DNA of 64,000 nucleotides from Salinibacterium sp. ZJ70 (GTDB lineage Bacteria; Actinomycetota; Actinomycetes; Actinomycetales; Microbacteriaceae), in NCBI RefSeq assembly GCF_011751865.2, contig NZ_CP061770.1:930001-994000 (forward strand). Direction: 5' to 3'. The position numbers were made by a program, and so were the translations under genes. Below are positions 8,305 through 16,056 of this stretch, piece after piece; position 1 is the first letter of the stretch; every line of letters starts with the position of its first letter. The notes beneath the pieces were generated by a model. That model was not told where the DNA came from and made no database searches. It saw only the letters and a list, made by a program, of their open reading frames with translations.

Positions 8305-8333
8305 GGTCCGGGGCGCGAAGAGCGCCCCAGACC
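8305..8333 (-). terminator. Hairpin terminator after pepN
   Basis: GGTC-C-GGGGCGC / GCGCCCC-A-GACC forms a strong stem with a five-base GAAGA loop, 20 bp downstream of the pepN stop on the minus strand. There is no long T-tract. The rest of the 134-bp gap upstream of the DUF2510 gene should hold that gene's promoter, but I see no convincing -35/-10 pair. Confidence 0.6.
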
Positions 8334-8352
8334 GGGGGACAGTGCGGGGTCC

Positions 8353-10911
8353 TCAGCTTAGGGTGTCGCGCGCCTGCGCCGCGAGTGCGCGCTCAACCCC
8401 GGCGAGACCTTCGATCACCATGCGGCGAAGTGCAGGGACCTCGGGGTTCGCGTCGAGCCAGGCGCGCGATGCGTCGACGAGCTGCTGCGAGGCGAGGGGT
8501 GCCGGGTAGAAGCCCGAGACGATGTACTGCGCGATCTGGAAGTTGCGCTCGTCCCACACGCGACGGATCGCGTCGAAATACTGCGGCACGAGGCTCTCCA
8601 GCACGGCCGGGTCGTTCACGTGGGTGAAGCCGAGGGCCATGTTGCGCAGCACGACGTTCGAGATCGTGCCGTCCTCGAGACCTGCCGTGAGGGCGGCGGT
8701 CTTCGCCTCGAGGGTGGGGATCGTGGCACGGGCGCGCGCCGCGGCCTGCTGGCCGTTGGCGGTGTCGTCCTTCTCGAGCGCAGCCGCGATCTCGAGCTCG
8801 CCTGCCGCACCCACCAGCACGAGGCCCTCGAGCAGCTCCCAGTCGAGGTCGGTGTCGACGGCGAGACCGTCGAGCGCGATCTCGCCCGAGCGCAGGCCCT
8901 GCAGGATCGCAGCGTGCTCGGTCGTGGAGGCGACGTTCGCGAAGAACTTCACGAACTGGAACTGCGCATCCGAACCGGCGTCGGCCTGCTGGGCGAGCTG
9001 CCAGAGCGCGTCGCCCACCTCGCGCACGACAGCGTCGCGGGTCTCCGGGGCGACGTAGGCGCGAGCCGTCTGCAGGAGCTGGGTGAGCGAGAGGCGGATC
9101 GTGGTCGATTCGGTCTCGGCGAGGATGTTGCCCAGCACGAGCTGCACGTAGTCGCGGCCGGCGATCTCGGCGTCGCGCGTCGCATCCCACGCCGAGCCCC
9201 ACACGAGGGCGCGGGCGAGCGGGTCCTCGATGCGGCCGAGCGCCGAGACCGCGACACGGAACGAATCCTCGTCGAGACGGATCTTGGCGTAGGCCAGGTC
9301 GTCGTCGTTCAGCAGCACGAGCGCCGGCTTCGTGAGCCCCACGAGCTCGGCGACGTCGTTCCACTCCTCGGCGAGGAGGTCGAACTCGTGACGGTGCGTG
9401 CGCACGAGCGGCGCGTCGGCGGCATCGGAGGCGAACTCGTAGAAGCCGATCGCGATGCGGTGCTGACGCAGCGTCGGGTAGTCGGGGTGAGCCGTCTGAC
9501 GCACGCGGAAGCTCGTGATGACGCCGTCGGCATCCGTCTCGATCTCGGGCTTCAGGGTGTTCACACCCGAGGTCTCGAGCCACTGCGCCGAGAAGGTGGA
9601 GAGGTCGCGGCCGGAGGTCTTCTCGAGCTCGCGCAGCAGATCGCTGAGCTCGGTGTTGCCCCATTCGTGCGCACGGAAGTACGCCCCGACGCCGGCGAAG
9701 AACGCGTCGATGCCGACCCATGCGGCGAGCTGCTTGAGCACCGAGCCGCCCTTGGCGTAGGTGATGCCGTCGAAGTTCACCTGCACGTCGTCGAGGTCGC
9801 GGATGTCAGCGACGATCGGGTGGGTCGAGGGGAGCTGATCCTGGCGGTACGCCCAGCTCTTCTCCATCGCCTGGAAGGTGGCCCACGCCTCCGTCCACTC
9901 GGTGGCCTCGGCGGTTGCGATCGTCGACGCCCACTCGGCGAACGACTCGTTGAGCCAGAGGTCGTTCCACCACTTCATGGTCACCAGATCGCCGAACCAC
10001 ATGTGGGCGAGCTCGTGCAGGATCGTGACGACGCGACGCTCCTTGATCGCGTCGGTCACCTTCGAACGGAACACGTAGGTCTCGGTGAAGGTCACCGCGC
10101 CCGCGTTCTCCATGGCGCCCGCGTTGAACTCGGGCACGAACAGCTGGTCGTACTTCTCGAACGGGTAGGGGTAGCCGAACTTCTCCTCGAAGTAGGCGAA
10201 GCCCTTGCGGGTGATGTCGAAGATGTAGTCGGCGTCGAGGTAGCCGAAGAGCGACTTGCGCGCGAAGACGCCGAGGGGGATCGTGCGTCCGTCGGAGCTC
10301 GTCAGCTCGCTGCGCACGACCTCATAGGGGCCCGCGACGAGCGCCGTGATGTAGCTCGAGATGCGCTTCGTGGCGGGGAACGCCCACGTCGCGGAGCCGT
10401 CGCCGTTCGCAGCAGGCTCGGGCGTGGGGGAGTTGCTGACCACCTGCCAGGCCTCGGGGGCGGTCACCGTGAAGCTGAACTCGGCCTTGAGGTCGGGCTG
10501 CTCGAAGACGGCGAAGACGCGACGGCTGTCGGGGACCTCGAACTGGGTATAGAGGTACACCTCGCCATCGACGGGGTCGACGAAGCGGTGCAGACCCTCG
10601 CCCGTGTTCGTGTACGCGAAGTCAGCGACGACGACGAGCTCGTTCGAGGCCGCGAGCCCGTCGAGCTGGATGCGGGATCCATCGGCGACGCCAGCGCCCA
10701 GCTCGACGCCGTTGAGGGTCACCGAGTGCACCTCGTCCGTGATCGCGTCGATGAACGTCGACGCACCCTCTTCGGCGGTGAAGCGCACCGTGGTCGACGA
10801 GCGGAAGGTCGTCGGTCCGGTCGTCAGATCGAGCACGACGTCGTAGCTCTGCGTCTCGACGAGCGCCTTGCGCTCCTGGGCTTCGATGCGGGTGAGATTC
10901 TCTCCAGGCAC
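8353..10911 (-). CDS. pepN: Aminopeptidase N (M1 family)
   Basis: An 852-residue cytosolic zinc aminopeptidase that trims N-terminal residues from peptides. The substrate-recognition motif GAMENAG precedes the zinc site HELAH (299-303), with the third ligand Glu322 in NESFAE, the standard HEXXH-X18-E arrangement. The C-terminal half matches the ERAP1-like helical domain of actinobacterial PepN. GTG start with AAGGAG seven bases upstream. It splits two blocks of roadblock genes on the same strand and seems to be a core gene with its own terminator. No signal peptide. Confidence 0.95.
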   Translation of the reverse strand: MPGENLTRIEAQERKALVETQSYDVVLDLTTGPTTFRSSTTVRFTAEEGASTFIDAITDEVHSVTLNGVELGAGVADGSRIQLDGLAASNELVVVADFAYTNTGEGLHRFVDPVDGEVYLYTQFEVPDSRRVFAVFEQPDLKAEFSFTVTAPEAWQVVSNSPTPEPAANGDGSATWAFPATKRISSYITALVAGPYEVVRSELTSSDGRTIPLGVFARKSLFGYLDADYIFDITRKGFAYFEEKFGYPYPFEKYDQLFVPEFNAGAMENAGAVTFTETYVFRSKVTDAIKERRVVTILHELAHMWFGDLVTMKWWNDLWLNESFAEWASTIATAEATEWTEAWATFQAMEKSWAYRQDQLPSTHPIVADIRDLDDVQVNFDGITYAKGGSVLKQLAAWVGIDAFFAGVGAYFRAHEWGNTELSDLLRELEKTSGRDLSTFSAQWLETSGVNTLKPEIETDADGVITSFRVRQTAHPDYPTLRQHRIAIGFYEFASDAADAPLVRTHRHEFDLLAEEWNDVAELVGLTKPALVLLNDDDLAYAKIRLDEDSFRVAVSALGRIEDPLARALVWGSAWDATRDAEIAGRDYVQLVLGNILAETESTTIRLSLTQLLQTARAYVAPETRDAVVREVGDALWQLAQQADAGSDAQFQFVKFFANVASTTEHAAILQGLRSGEIALDGLAVDTDLDWELLEGLVLVGAAGELEIAAALEKDDTANGQQAAARARATIPTLEAKTAALTAGLEDGTISNVVLRNMALGFTHVNDPAVLESLVPQYFDAIRRVWDERNFQIAQYIVSGFYPAPLASQQLVDASRAWLDANPEVPALRRMVIEGLAGVERALAAQARDTLS

Positions 10912-11000
10912 GCTTCTGCTCCTTGGTTCGGTGGATCGTGTCCGCAGGCCAGCCTACGGCGCGCGAGGCTCGGCGAACGAGGGTGCCTCGGGGATCCCGG

Positions 11001-11531
11001 TCAGTCGGCAGGCGGCGCGTCGGATTCGCCCGCGACGCGCGCGATTCGCAGCGCCACGCTGAGGCTCTTCACGAGTCGCGCGGTGAGTGCCATTCCGCGC
11101 CCGATGGTGTCGTCGTCGCGCAGCACCGCTGCGAGCACGATCTCGTGATCCGGAACGCGGCGGAACAGAACGCGCCCGCCGTCGGCTTCGATGAGCGCGA
11201 GGCCCGTGGTGCCGAGAGCGAGCTCTCGGCTCACGGCCTCGCTGAGTGCCTGCATCGAGCTCGCCATGCTCGCGAGGCGGTGGTCGGGTTCCGCGTCGGT
11301 GCGCCGACGAAGCGCCGGGGTGCGAGCGATCTCGAACCCGTCATCGGTGAGCACCATGGCGGCGAGAAGCGACGGGAAGTCGGAGTGCAGCTCGCGCAGC
11401 GTGATCGTCGCGGCTTCGATGATCGCGGGGTCGAGATGAGCAGGCAGCGTCGGTTCGGTCCTCGTCGGAGGGGCGTCGACGTCGACGTCACGCGAGGTGC
11501 CGTCGGTGGGCGCAGCCGCCGCTGAGATCAT
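11001..11531 (-). CDS. Roadblock/LC7 domain protein, family B (copy 2)
   Basis: 176 residues: a poorly conserved N-terminal extension of about 50 residues rich in Ala, Pro and Asp, then the roadblock blocks LTDDGFEIAR, RLASMASSMQALSEAV and LIEADGGRVLFRRVP shared with copies 1 and 3, and a charged tail. I chose the ATG at 11529-11531, with GAGGAG eight bases upstream; the frame is open 35 codons further but that part is not credible. Unlike the other copies it has no family A partner next to it. It lies between pepN and an unknown conserved gene, same strand. Role as a GTPase partner or scaffold is inferred. Confidence 0.8.
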   Translation of the reverse strand: MISAAAAPTDGTSRDVDVDAPPTRTEPTLPAHLDPAIIEAATITLRELHSDFPSLLAAMVLTDDGFEIARTPALRRRTDAEPDHRLASMASSMQALSEAVSRELALGTTGLALIEADGGRVLFRRVPDHEIVLAAVLRDDDTIGRGMALTARLVKSLSVALRIARVAGESDAPPAD

Positions 11532-11651
11532 GCCTGCTCTCTCCTCGCTGAGGTGCTCCGGGCTCGCGAAGCGTCGTCGAATAAGTTGCACGATAAGACG
11601 CTCTGGCGCGCGCCGGGATGCCCAGAGTGGGGGCATACAGGTCTGTCGCGT

Positions 11652-12329
11652 TCAGTGGCCGAGCTGAGGTACGGGAATCGGGGTGACGACGGGCTCCGGG
11701 GTGCGATCGACGAGGGTCTCGGCATCATCGACGGCGCGTCCGAGCATCTCGATGAGCGCGCCATCCGTGTCGCCGATGCAGGCGCGGGAGGCACCCACCA
11801 CGGCGGTCGCGATGATGAGCTCCGTCGACACGGCGTCGAGTCGCGGATACCGCGACGTGATCGTCGTGAGGTGGTTGCGGGCCCAGCGGGTCGCGTCCGG
11901 CACGGCCGAGAGAGCCGCCTGAAGGTCGCTCTGCAGAGTTCCGATGGTCGCGTGACGGCGCTGCAGTCGCACGGCGAGCGCGAGCGCGCCCGCCGCGAGC
12001 ACGCGCTGGCGTTCCATGCTCGCGATCGGAAGTGCGACGACCGCCGAGCGCAGCGCCACGACCGACCCCATGTCATCCGATCCCGTGAGCCCGACGACGC
12101 GGGGGATGAGGGGGATGAGCTCGTCGCGGCGGCTGTCGGCGATCAGATCGTTGACGCCGCGTGCGAGGGCTGCGAGCGTGCCGTCGGTGCATGAGGGATG
12201 GTCGCTCCACCGTTCGCCCGCGAGATAGGAGGCGAACTCCATGAAGCAGGCGCCTCGGCGTGGATTCCGGTGTCGACCAGCCGACAGGTGCGGCATGACA
12301 TCGGGGACGAAAGGAGTGCGGTTGCGCAT
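11652..12329 (-). CDS. Conserved actinobacterial protein of unknown function
   Basis: 225 residues with no domain I can name. The N-terminal 45 residues look strongly constrained, with the stretch HRNPRRGACFMEFASYLAGE followed by RWSDHPSCTD; the remainder is helical and Ala/Leu-rich. The single Cys in GACFMEFAS and the nearby CT could be functional, but this is speculation. I chose the ATG at 12327-12329, with GAGGTG six bases upstream. It lies among roadblock genes on the same strand and could be part of that system or simply a neighbour. Not membrane-bound. Confidence 0.7.
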   Translation of the reverse strand: MRNRTPFVPDVMPHLSAGRHRNPRRGACFMEFASYLAGERWSDHPSCTDGTLAALARGVNDLIADSRRDELIPLIPRVVGLTGSDDMGSVVALRSAVVALPIASMERQRVLAAGALALAVRLQRRHATIGTLQSDLQAALSAVPDATRWARNHLTTITSRYPRLDAVSTELIIATAVVGASRACIGDTDGALIEMLGRAVDDAETLVDRTPEPVVTPIPVPQLGH

Positions 12330-12425
12330 CGTCATCACCTCGCGGTTCTCGCTTTCGTCCGATTGTGCGCCTCTCGCGCTGAGGAATCCAGGGGTTGCGG
12401 AAGGCTCGCAGGTGGTTCTCGAAGA

Positions 12426-12465
12426 CGACGGGAGCCCCGGCCGTCACCGGCCGGGGCTCCCGTCG
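12426..12465 (-). terminator. Strong hairpin terminator
   Basis: An 18-bp perfect stem, beginning CGACGGGAGCCCCGGCCG, with a TCAC loop, directly after the stop of roadblock A copy 2 on the minus strand. It ends the two-gene roadblock operon at 12475-13316 and separates it from the unknown gene at 11652-12329, which must have its own promoter. Confidence 0.85.
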
Positions 12466-12474
12466 AACGTCGGG

Positions 12475-12873
12475 TCAGATACCCACGCCGCCCTCGGTCG
12501 TGTCGAGCTGGCGCAGCTTCAGACGGGCCATCGCGAGGTTCGACTTGGCGCGGTCCAGGATCAGGAGCATGAAGACGTCGGGGTACGCCGCGATCGGTCG
12601 CACGATGTGGTACTGCGTCTCGAGCGACAGGAGGCTGTCTTCGACGCCTCCGACGAGACCGAGGTTGCGGATGTTGCGCAGCTGCGCACGCATCACCTCG
12701 GTGTAACCGGCGGCGGCGAGTTCGACGTCGACACCGGTGCCGCCGCTCGCGACGACCATTCCGGAATCGCTGTCGACGATGGCGGCGGCGAGAGCGCCGT
12801 CGATCTGGAGGAGGATCTCGATTCCCTCGTTCGCTCCGCGGGCTTGCTCCTCGTTGACGTTAACTTCGGCCAT
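12475..12873 (-). CDS. Roadblock/LC7-like protein, family A (copy 2)
   Basis: 132 residues, paralogous to the protein at 5863-6222: LLQIDGALAAAIVDSDSGMVVA, then EVMRAQLRNIRNLG, LETQYHIVRPI and LLILDRAKSNLAMARLKLRQL. It follows a family B roadblock gene with an 11-bp gap, the same B-then-A order as at 6.2 kb, suggesting the two families form a heterotypic complex. No GTPase is encoded beside this pair; it may share the one at 6651-7208. GGAACCCC lies just upstream, a modest ribosome site. Confidence 0.78.
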   Translation of the reverse strand: MAEVNVNEEQARGANEGIEILLQIDGALAAAIVDSDSGMVVASGGTGVDVELAAAGYTEVMRAQLRNIRNLGLVGGVEDSLLSLETQYHIVRPIAAYPDVFMLLILDRAKSNLAMARLKLRQLDTTEGGVGI

Positions 12874-12884
12874 GGTGGGGTTCC

Positions 12885-13316
12885 TTACTCTGTGGGGTGG
12901 GTCGACGCGGCGAGCTGCGCCGCGAAGTCGGTGATGACGCGGCGAGACGCGAGCAGCGCCTTTCCGGACGTCTCCTCGTCGCCGAACACGGCGGCGAGCA
13001 CGATGGGCTGCTCTGGCACCCGAAGCAGGAGCACGTGCCCGTCTTCGGCCTCGATGAGGGCGTAGCGTGTCGCGCCGAGCGCGAGTTCCTTGGCGATCGC
13101 TTCGGCGAGGGCCTGCAGCGAGCTCGCCATGCTCGCGAGGCGCTGGTTCGCATCGCTCGTTGCGGGGTCGCGGGCGATCTCGAAACCGTCGTCGCTCAGT
13201 ACGACGGCGACGGTGAATGACGGGCAGGCCTCGCGCAGCTGCACGAGCGCGTCGGTTGCGGCCTCCACGGTCTGCGGATGGCGGTGGGTCGGGACGACCG
13301 GGGCGTCGTAGGTCAT
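12885..13316 (-). CDS. Roadblock/LC7 domain protein, family B (copy 3)
   Basis: 143 residues with LSDDGFEIAR, RLASMASSLQALAEAI, LALGATRYALIEAEDG and RVPEQPIVLAAVFGDEE, very close to copy 1 (6244-6654). It forms an operon with family A copy 2 and a strong terminator. The start is uncertain: the ATG at 13314-13316 has no clear ribosome site, and a GTG at 13335-13337 is an alternative adding seven residues. The upstream region carries a TCAAC-AAA-GTTGA palindrome (13447-13459). Confidence 0.82.
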   Translation of the reverse strand: MTYDAPVVPTHRHPQTVEAATDALVQLREACPSFTVAVVLSDDGFEIARDPATSDANQRLASMASSLQALAEAIAKELALGATRYALIEAEDGHVLLLRVPEQPIVLAAVFGDEETSGKALLASRRVITDFAAQLAASTHPTE

Positions 13317-13446
13317 CTGTGCGCGCTCGCGGCGCACGGGCGGGTGTTCGGCTTCATCGGCTTCTTCTGCGTCGCCCGTCGGCGTGGCGCGGCGGGGCGG
13401 TTTCGGGTGGTGCCGCAGCTGCGTTCTCGTGAGAGATGCACGACTG

Positions 13447-13459
13447 TCAACAAAGTTGA
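13447..13459. promoter_or_regulatory. TCAAC-N3-GTTGA palindrome (site 1)
   Basis: TCAACAAAGTTGA, an 11-13-bp inverted repeat upstream of the roadblock operon (minus) and of rpiB (plus). The same CAAC-N3-GTTG arrangement recurs at 15392-15402 and 18152-18162, each in a promoter region. The binding protein is unknown. Nearby (13471-13500) is a second imperfect inverted repeat (CTCTCTCCCCAGAGAGGG). Confidence 0.45.
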
Positions 13460-13560
13460 AACCTAGTCAACCGGAGGGATGCTCCTCTCTCCCCAGAGAG
13501 GGGGCAGACCGTTCGGATCTCCCACACTCACCGGTCGGCGGGCACGCCTAGAATCTGAGG

Positions 13561-14046
13561 GTGCGGATCCACATCGCGACTGACCATGCAGGCCTCGAAT
13601 TCAGCCAGACCCTCCAGCAGCATCTGACGGATGCCGGGCACGAGGTGATCGATCATGGCCCCGACAGCTACGACCCCCTCGACGACTACCCCTCGTTCTG
13701 CATCAACGCAGCGCGTGCCGTGGTGCGCGACCAGCGCTCAGGCGCCGAGGCGCTCGGGGTCGTGTTCGGAGGATCCGGCAACGGCGAGCAGATCGCGGCG
13801 AACAAGGTGGAGGGCGTGCGCGCGGCGCTCGTCTGGAACCTCTCGACGGCCGAGCTCGCTCGCGAGCACAACGACGCCAACGTGATCTCGATCGGCGCGC
13901 GTCAGCACACCGTCGACGAGGCGATCGCGTTCATCGACCGCTTCATCGCGACGCCTTTCCCCGGGGATGAGCGCCACGCACGACGCATCGCGCAGCTCGC
14001 CGAATACGAGACGACCGGCCGCATCGTCGGCCACGACATCGAGTAG
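13561..14046 (+). CDS. rpiB: Ribose-5-phosphate isomerase B
   Basis: 161 residues of the RpiB/LacAB family, interconverting ribose 5-phosphate and ribulose 5-phosphate in the pentose phosphate pathway. The motif FGGSGNGEQIAANK carries Glu76 where enterobacterial enzymes have a catalytic Cys, as in mycobacterial RpiB; the N-terminal ATDHAG binds phosphate/substrate. The GTG start at 13561 has TAGAAT at exactly -12 to -7 and no ribosome site, so the mRNA is probably leaderless. Three bases separate it from the glycosylase gene. Confidence 0.95.
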   Translation: MRIHIATDHAGLEFSQTLQQHLTDAGHEVIDHGPDSYDPLDDYPSFCINAARAVVRDQRSGAEALGVVFGGSGNGEQIAANKVEGVRAALVWNLSTAELAREHNDANVISIGARQHTVDEAIAFIDRFIATPFPGDERHARRIAQLAEYETTGRIVGHDIE

Positions 14047-14049
14047 TCC

Positions 14050-15051
14050 ATGCCCGAGGGGCATTCCGTTCACCGCATCGCTCGGCAGTTCGAGCTGAAC
14101 TTCACGGGTGCGCCCGTAGCCGTCAGCTCGCCGCAGGGACGTTTCGCCGCGGGAGCCGCCGAGCTCGACGGACATGCCATCGTGCAGGCGAAAGCCGTCG
14201 GCAAGCAGATGTTCCTCGAGTTCGACCACGAGCTCTGGCTGCGTGTGCACCTGGGGCTCTACGGCGCATGGGACTTCGCGGGCGACATCTCGGTCGATGA
14301 CACCCTCGTGTCCGCCAGCGGGCGCATGGGGCAGACCAATCAGCGCGGAACGGTGCCGGGCGCCGCCGACGAGGCGAGCACCGTCATCGGAGCCCATGAG
14401 GATTCGCCGTGGTCGATCGGCGCCCCGCGGCGGGCGCGTCTGCGGATGTCGGAGGGCGAGAAGCTCGGCGACCTGTCCGAGACCTGGCCGCCTCCCCCTG
14501 TCGGTCAGGTGCGCGTGCGTCTGCTCACCGAGACCGCATGCGCCGACCTGCGCGGGCCGACGGCGTGCGAGGTGCAGACCATCGAGGAGGTCGATCGCCA
14601 GATCGCGAAGCTCGGTCCCGATCCGCTGGTGGATGCTCCCGAGGTGGGGGAGGAGCGCTTCGTCGCGGTCGTGCGGCGCAAGCCCACGCCCATCGGGCTG
14701 CTGCTGATGGATCAGGCGGTCGTCTCGGGGATCGGCAACGTGTATCGGGCGGAGCTCCTGTTCCGCGCGCGACTCGACCCCTTCCGACCCGGACGCGAGA
14801 TCCCCGAGGAGCTGGTGCGGGAGCTCTGGCGCGACTGGACGCACCTGCTGCGAATCGGCGTCTCGACAGGGCAGATGCTCACGATGGACGATCTCGACGA
14901 GGAGGCGTACCGCAAGGCGCTCGCCTCGCGCGACGACCGCCATTGGGTCTACCACCGCACGGGCGAGCCCTGTCGGGTGTGCGGCACGAACATCGCGATG
15001 ACCGAGCTCGCGGCGCGGAAGCTCTACTGGTGCCCGAACTGCCAGGTGTGA
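14050..15051 (+). CDS. nei: Fpg/Nei-family DNA glycosylase (endonuclease VIII-like)
   Basis: A 333-residue base-excision repair enzyme. The N-terminal PEG (Pro2 nucleophile, Glu3) is intact, the H2TH region ends with SGIGNVYRAE, and the C-terminal zinc finger is CRVC-X16-CPNC. It excises oxidised pyrimidines and related lesions and nicks the DNA. The insert TNQRGTVPGA and the length fit the actinobacterial Nei2 subgroup. It follows rpiB by three bases, the usual pairing in this family of bacteria. Confidence 0.92.
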   Translation: MPEGHSVHRIARQFELNFTGAPVAVSSPQGRFAAGAAELDGHAIVQAKAVGKQMFLEFDHELWLRVHLGLYGAWDFAGDISVDDTLVSASGRMGQTNQRGTVPGAADEASTVIGAHEDSPWSIGAPRRARLRMSEGEKLGDLSETWPPPPVGQVRVRLLTETACADLRGPTACEVQTIEEVDRQIAKLGPDPLVDAPEVGEERFVAVVRRKPTPIGLLLMDQAVVSGIGNVYRAELLFRARLDPFRPGREIPEELVRELWRDWTHLLRIGVSTGQMLTMDDLDEEAYRKALASRDDRHWVYHRTGEPCRVCGTNIAMTELAARKLYWCPNCQV

Positions 15052-15060
15052 GCGCCGCTG

Positions 15061-15330
15061 TCAGCGTGCTGCGCTGATCCGACGCACTCGACCGAGCGCG
15101 AGAGCGAGCACGCCCCCGCTGAACGCGACCGCGGCGATTCCGCCGGCGACCAGGGCGTCTTCGCGCACGCCGGTCTCGGCGAGATCCGCGGTCTGGGCGC
15201 TTGCCGCCGAGTCATGCGTCGCCCCGGCGTCGCCCTGGGGGTCGGCGTGTGCGGCCGCGGGCGCGAGGGCGAGAGCGATCGCAAGTGCGAGGCTCGCGAC
15301 GAGCGCGGGGCGGCGGGCGGGGGTCTTCAC
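15061..15330 (-). CDS. Small secreted protein with LAETG sortase signal
   Basis: 89 residues: a signal peptide (about 1-29, cleavage after AAAHA), a linker of only about 20 residues rich in Asp, Ala and Ser, then LAETG, a hydrophobic segment (AGGIAAVAFSGGVLALAL) and a basic tail. LAxTG is the recognition sequence of class E sortases of high-GC actinobacteria, so the mature peptide would be anchored to peptidoglycan. So little is left outside the anchor that the protein may act as a stub, pilus-base or decoy substrate; function unknown. Convergent with nei. A CAAC-TTT-GTTG palindrome lies 61 bp upstream. Confidence 0.72.
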   Translation of the reverse strand: MKTPARRPALVASLALAIALALAPAAAHADPQGDAGATHDSAASAQTADLAETGVREDALVAGGIAAVAFSGGVLALALGRVRRISAAR

Positions 15331-15390
15331 GGAATCCTCGGGGTAGGTGGAACGGTCAGTCTCCCATCGTGAAGGATGCCGGGTGATTCG

Positions 15391-15402
15391 TCAACTTTGT
15401 TG
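15391..15402. promoter_or_regulatory. CAAC-N3-GTTG palindrome (site 2)
   Basis: TCAACTTTGTTG between the LAETG protein gene (minus) and the PaiB-like gene (plus). It contains the exact reverse complement of site 1 (13447-13459). A shared regulator for these promoters is an inference. Confidence 0.45.
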
Positions 15403-15432
15403 CGTGCGCGATCAGTCGCGCCACAATGAACC

Positions 15433-16056
15433 ATGCGCCGCACGCCCAACTACCTGCTCACCGACGTCGACGAGGTCAAACGGCTCCTTCGCCGCAACGC
15501 CTGGATGACCTTCGTGTCGAACGCCTCCACCGGACTCGTCGCCTCCCACTACGCGACGCTCCTCGAAGAGACCGATGATGACAGCATCTCGATCGTGAGC
15601 CACTTCGGGCGTCCCGACGAGGTTGCGCACGAGCTCGGCCAGCACGAAGTGCTCGTCATCGCGCAGGGCCCCCACGGCTACATCACGCCCAACTGGTACG
15701 ACGACGGCGAGTTCATCCCCACCTGGAATCACGTGACTGCCCACCTCTACGGGGTGCCCGAGATCCTCTCGGACGAGGAGAACTTCGCGATCCTCCAGCG
15801 ACTCACCGACCACTTCGAGCGCCACACGCCCGACCCGCGCTCGCTGAGCCTCGACGAGACGTACGCCCGCCGCGTCGCGAAGGGCACCGTGGGTCTGCGC
15901 ATCCGCGTGACGCGCTTCGACGCGCGCGCCAAGCTCAGTCAGGGCAAGGACGACGTGACGCGCGCTCGGATCATCGACGGCCTCCGGGGGGACGGGCCGT
16001 ACGCCAACGCCGCGCTCGCCAGCGAGATGCAGCGCATCGAGGACCGCCAGGCATGA
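15433..16056 (+). CDS. PaiB-like FMN-binding protein
   Basis: 207 residues of the PaiB family (FMN_bind_2, split-barrel flavin-binding fold). The hallmark GPHGYITPNWYDDGEFIPTWNH is present, with the N-terminal RNAWMTFVS. Bacillus PaiB was described as a negative transcriptional regulator, but most members are more likely flavin-dependent enzymes or FMN/haem binders. Its ATGA overlap with the amidohydrolase gene suggests a shared pathway, unknown here. Confidence 0.85.
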   Translation: MRRTPNYLLTDVDEVKRLLRRNAWMTFVSNASTGLVASHYATLLEETDDDSISIVSHFGRPDEVAHELGQHEVLVIAQGPHGYITPNWYDDGEFIPTWNHVTAHLYGVPEILSDEENFAILQRLTDHFERHTPDPRSLSLDETYARRVAKGTVGLRIRVTRFDARAKLSQGKDDVTRARIIDGLRGDGPYANAALASEMQRIEDRQA

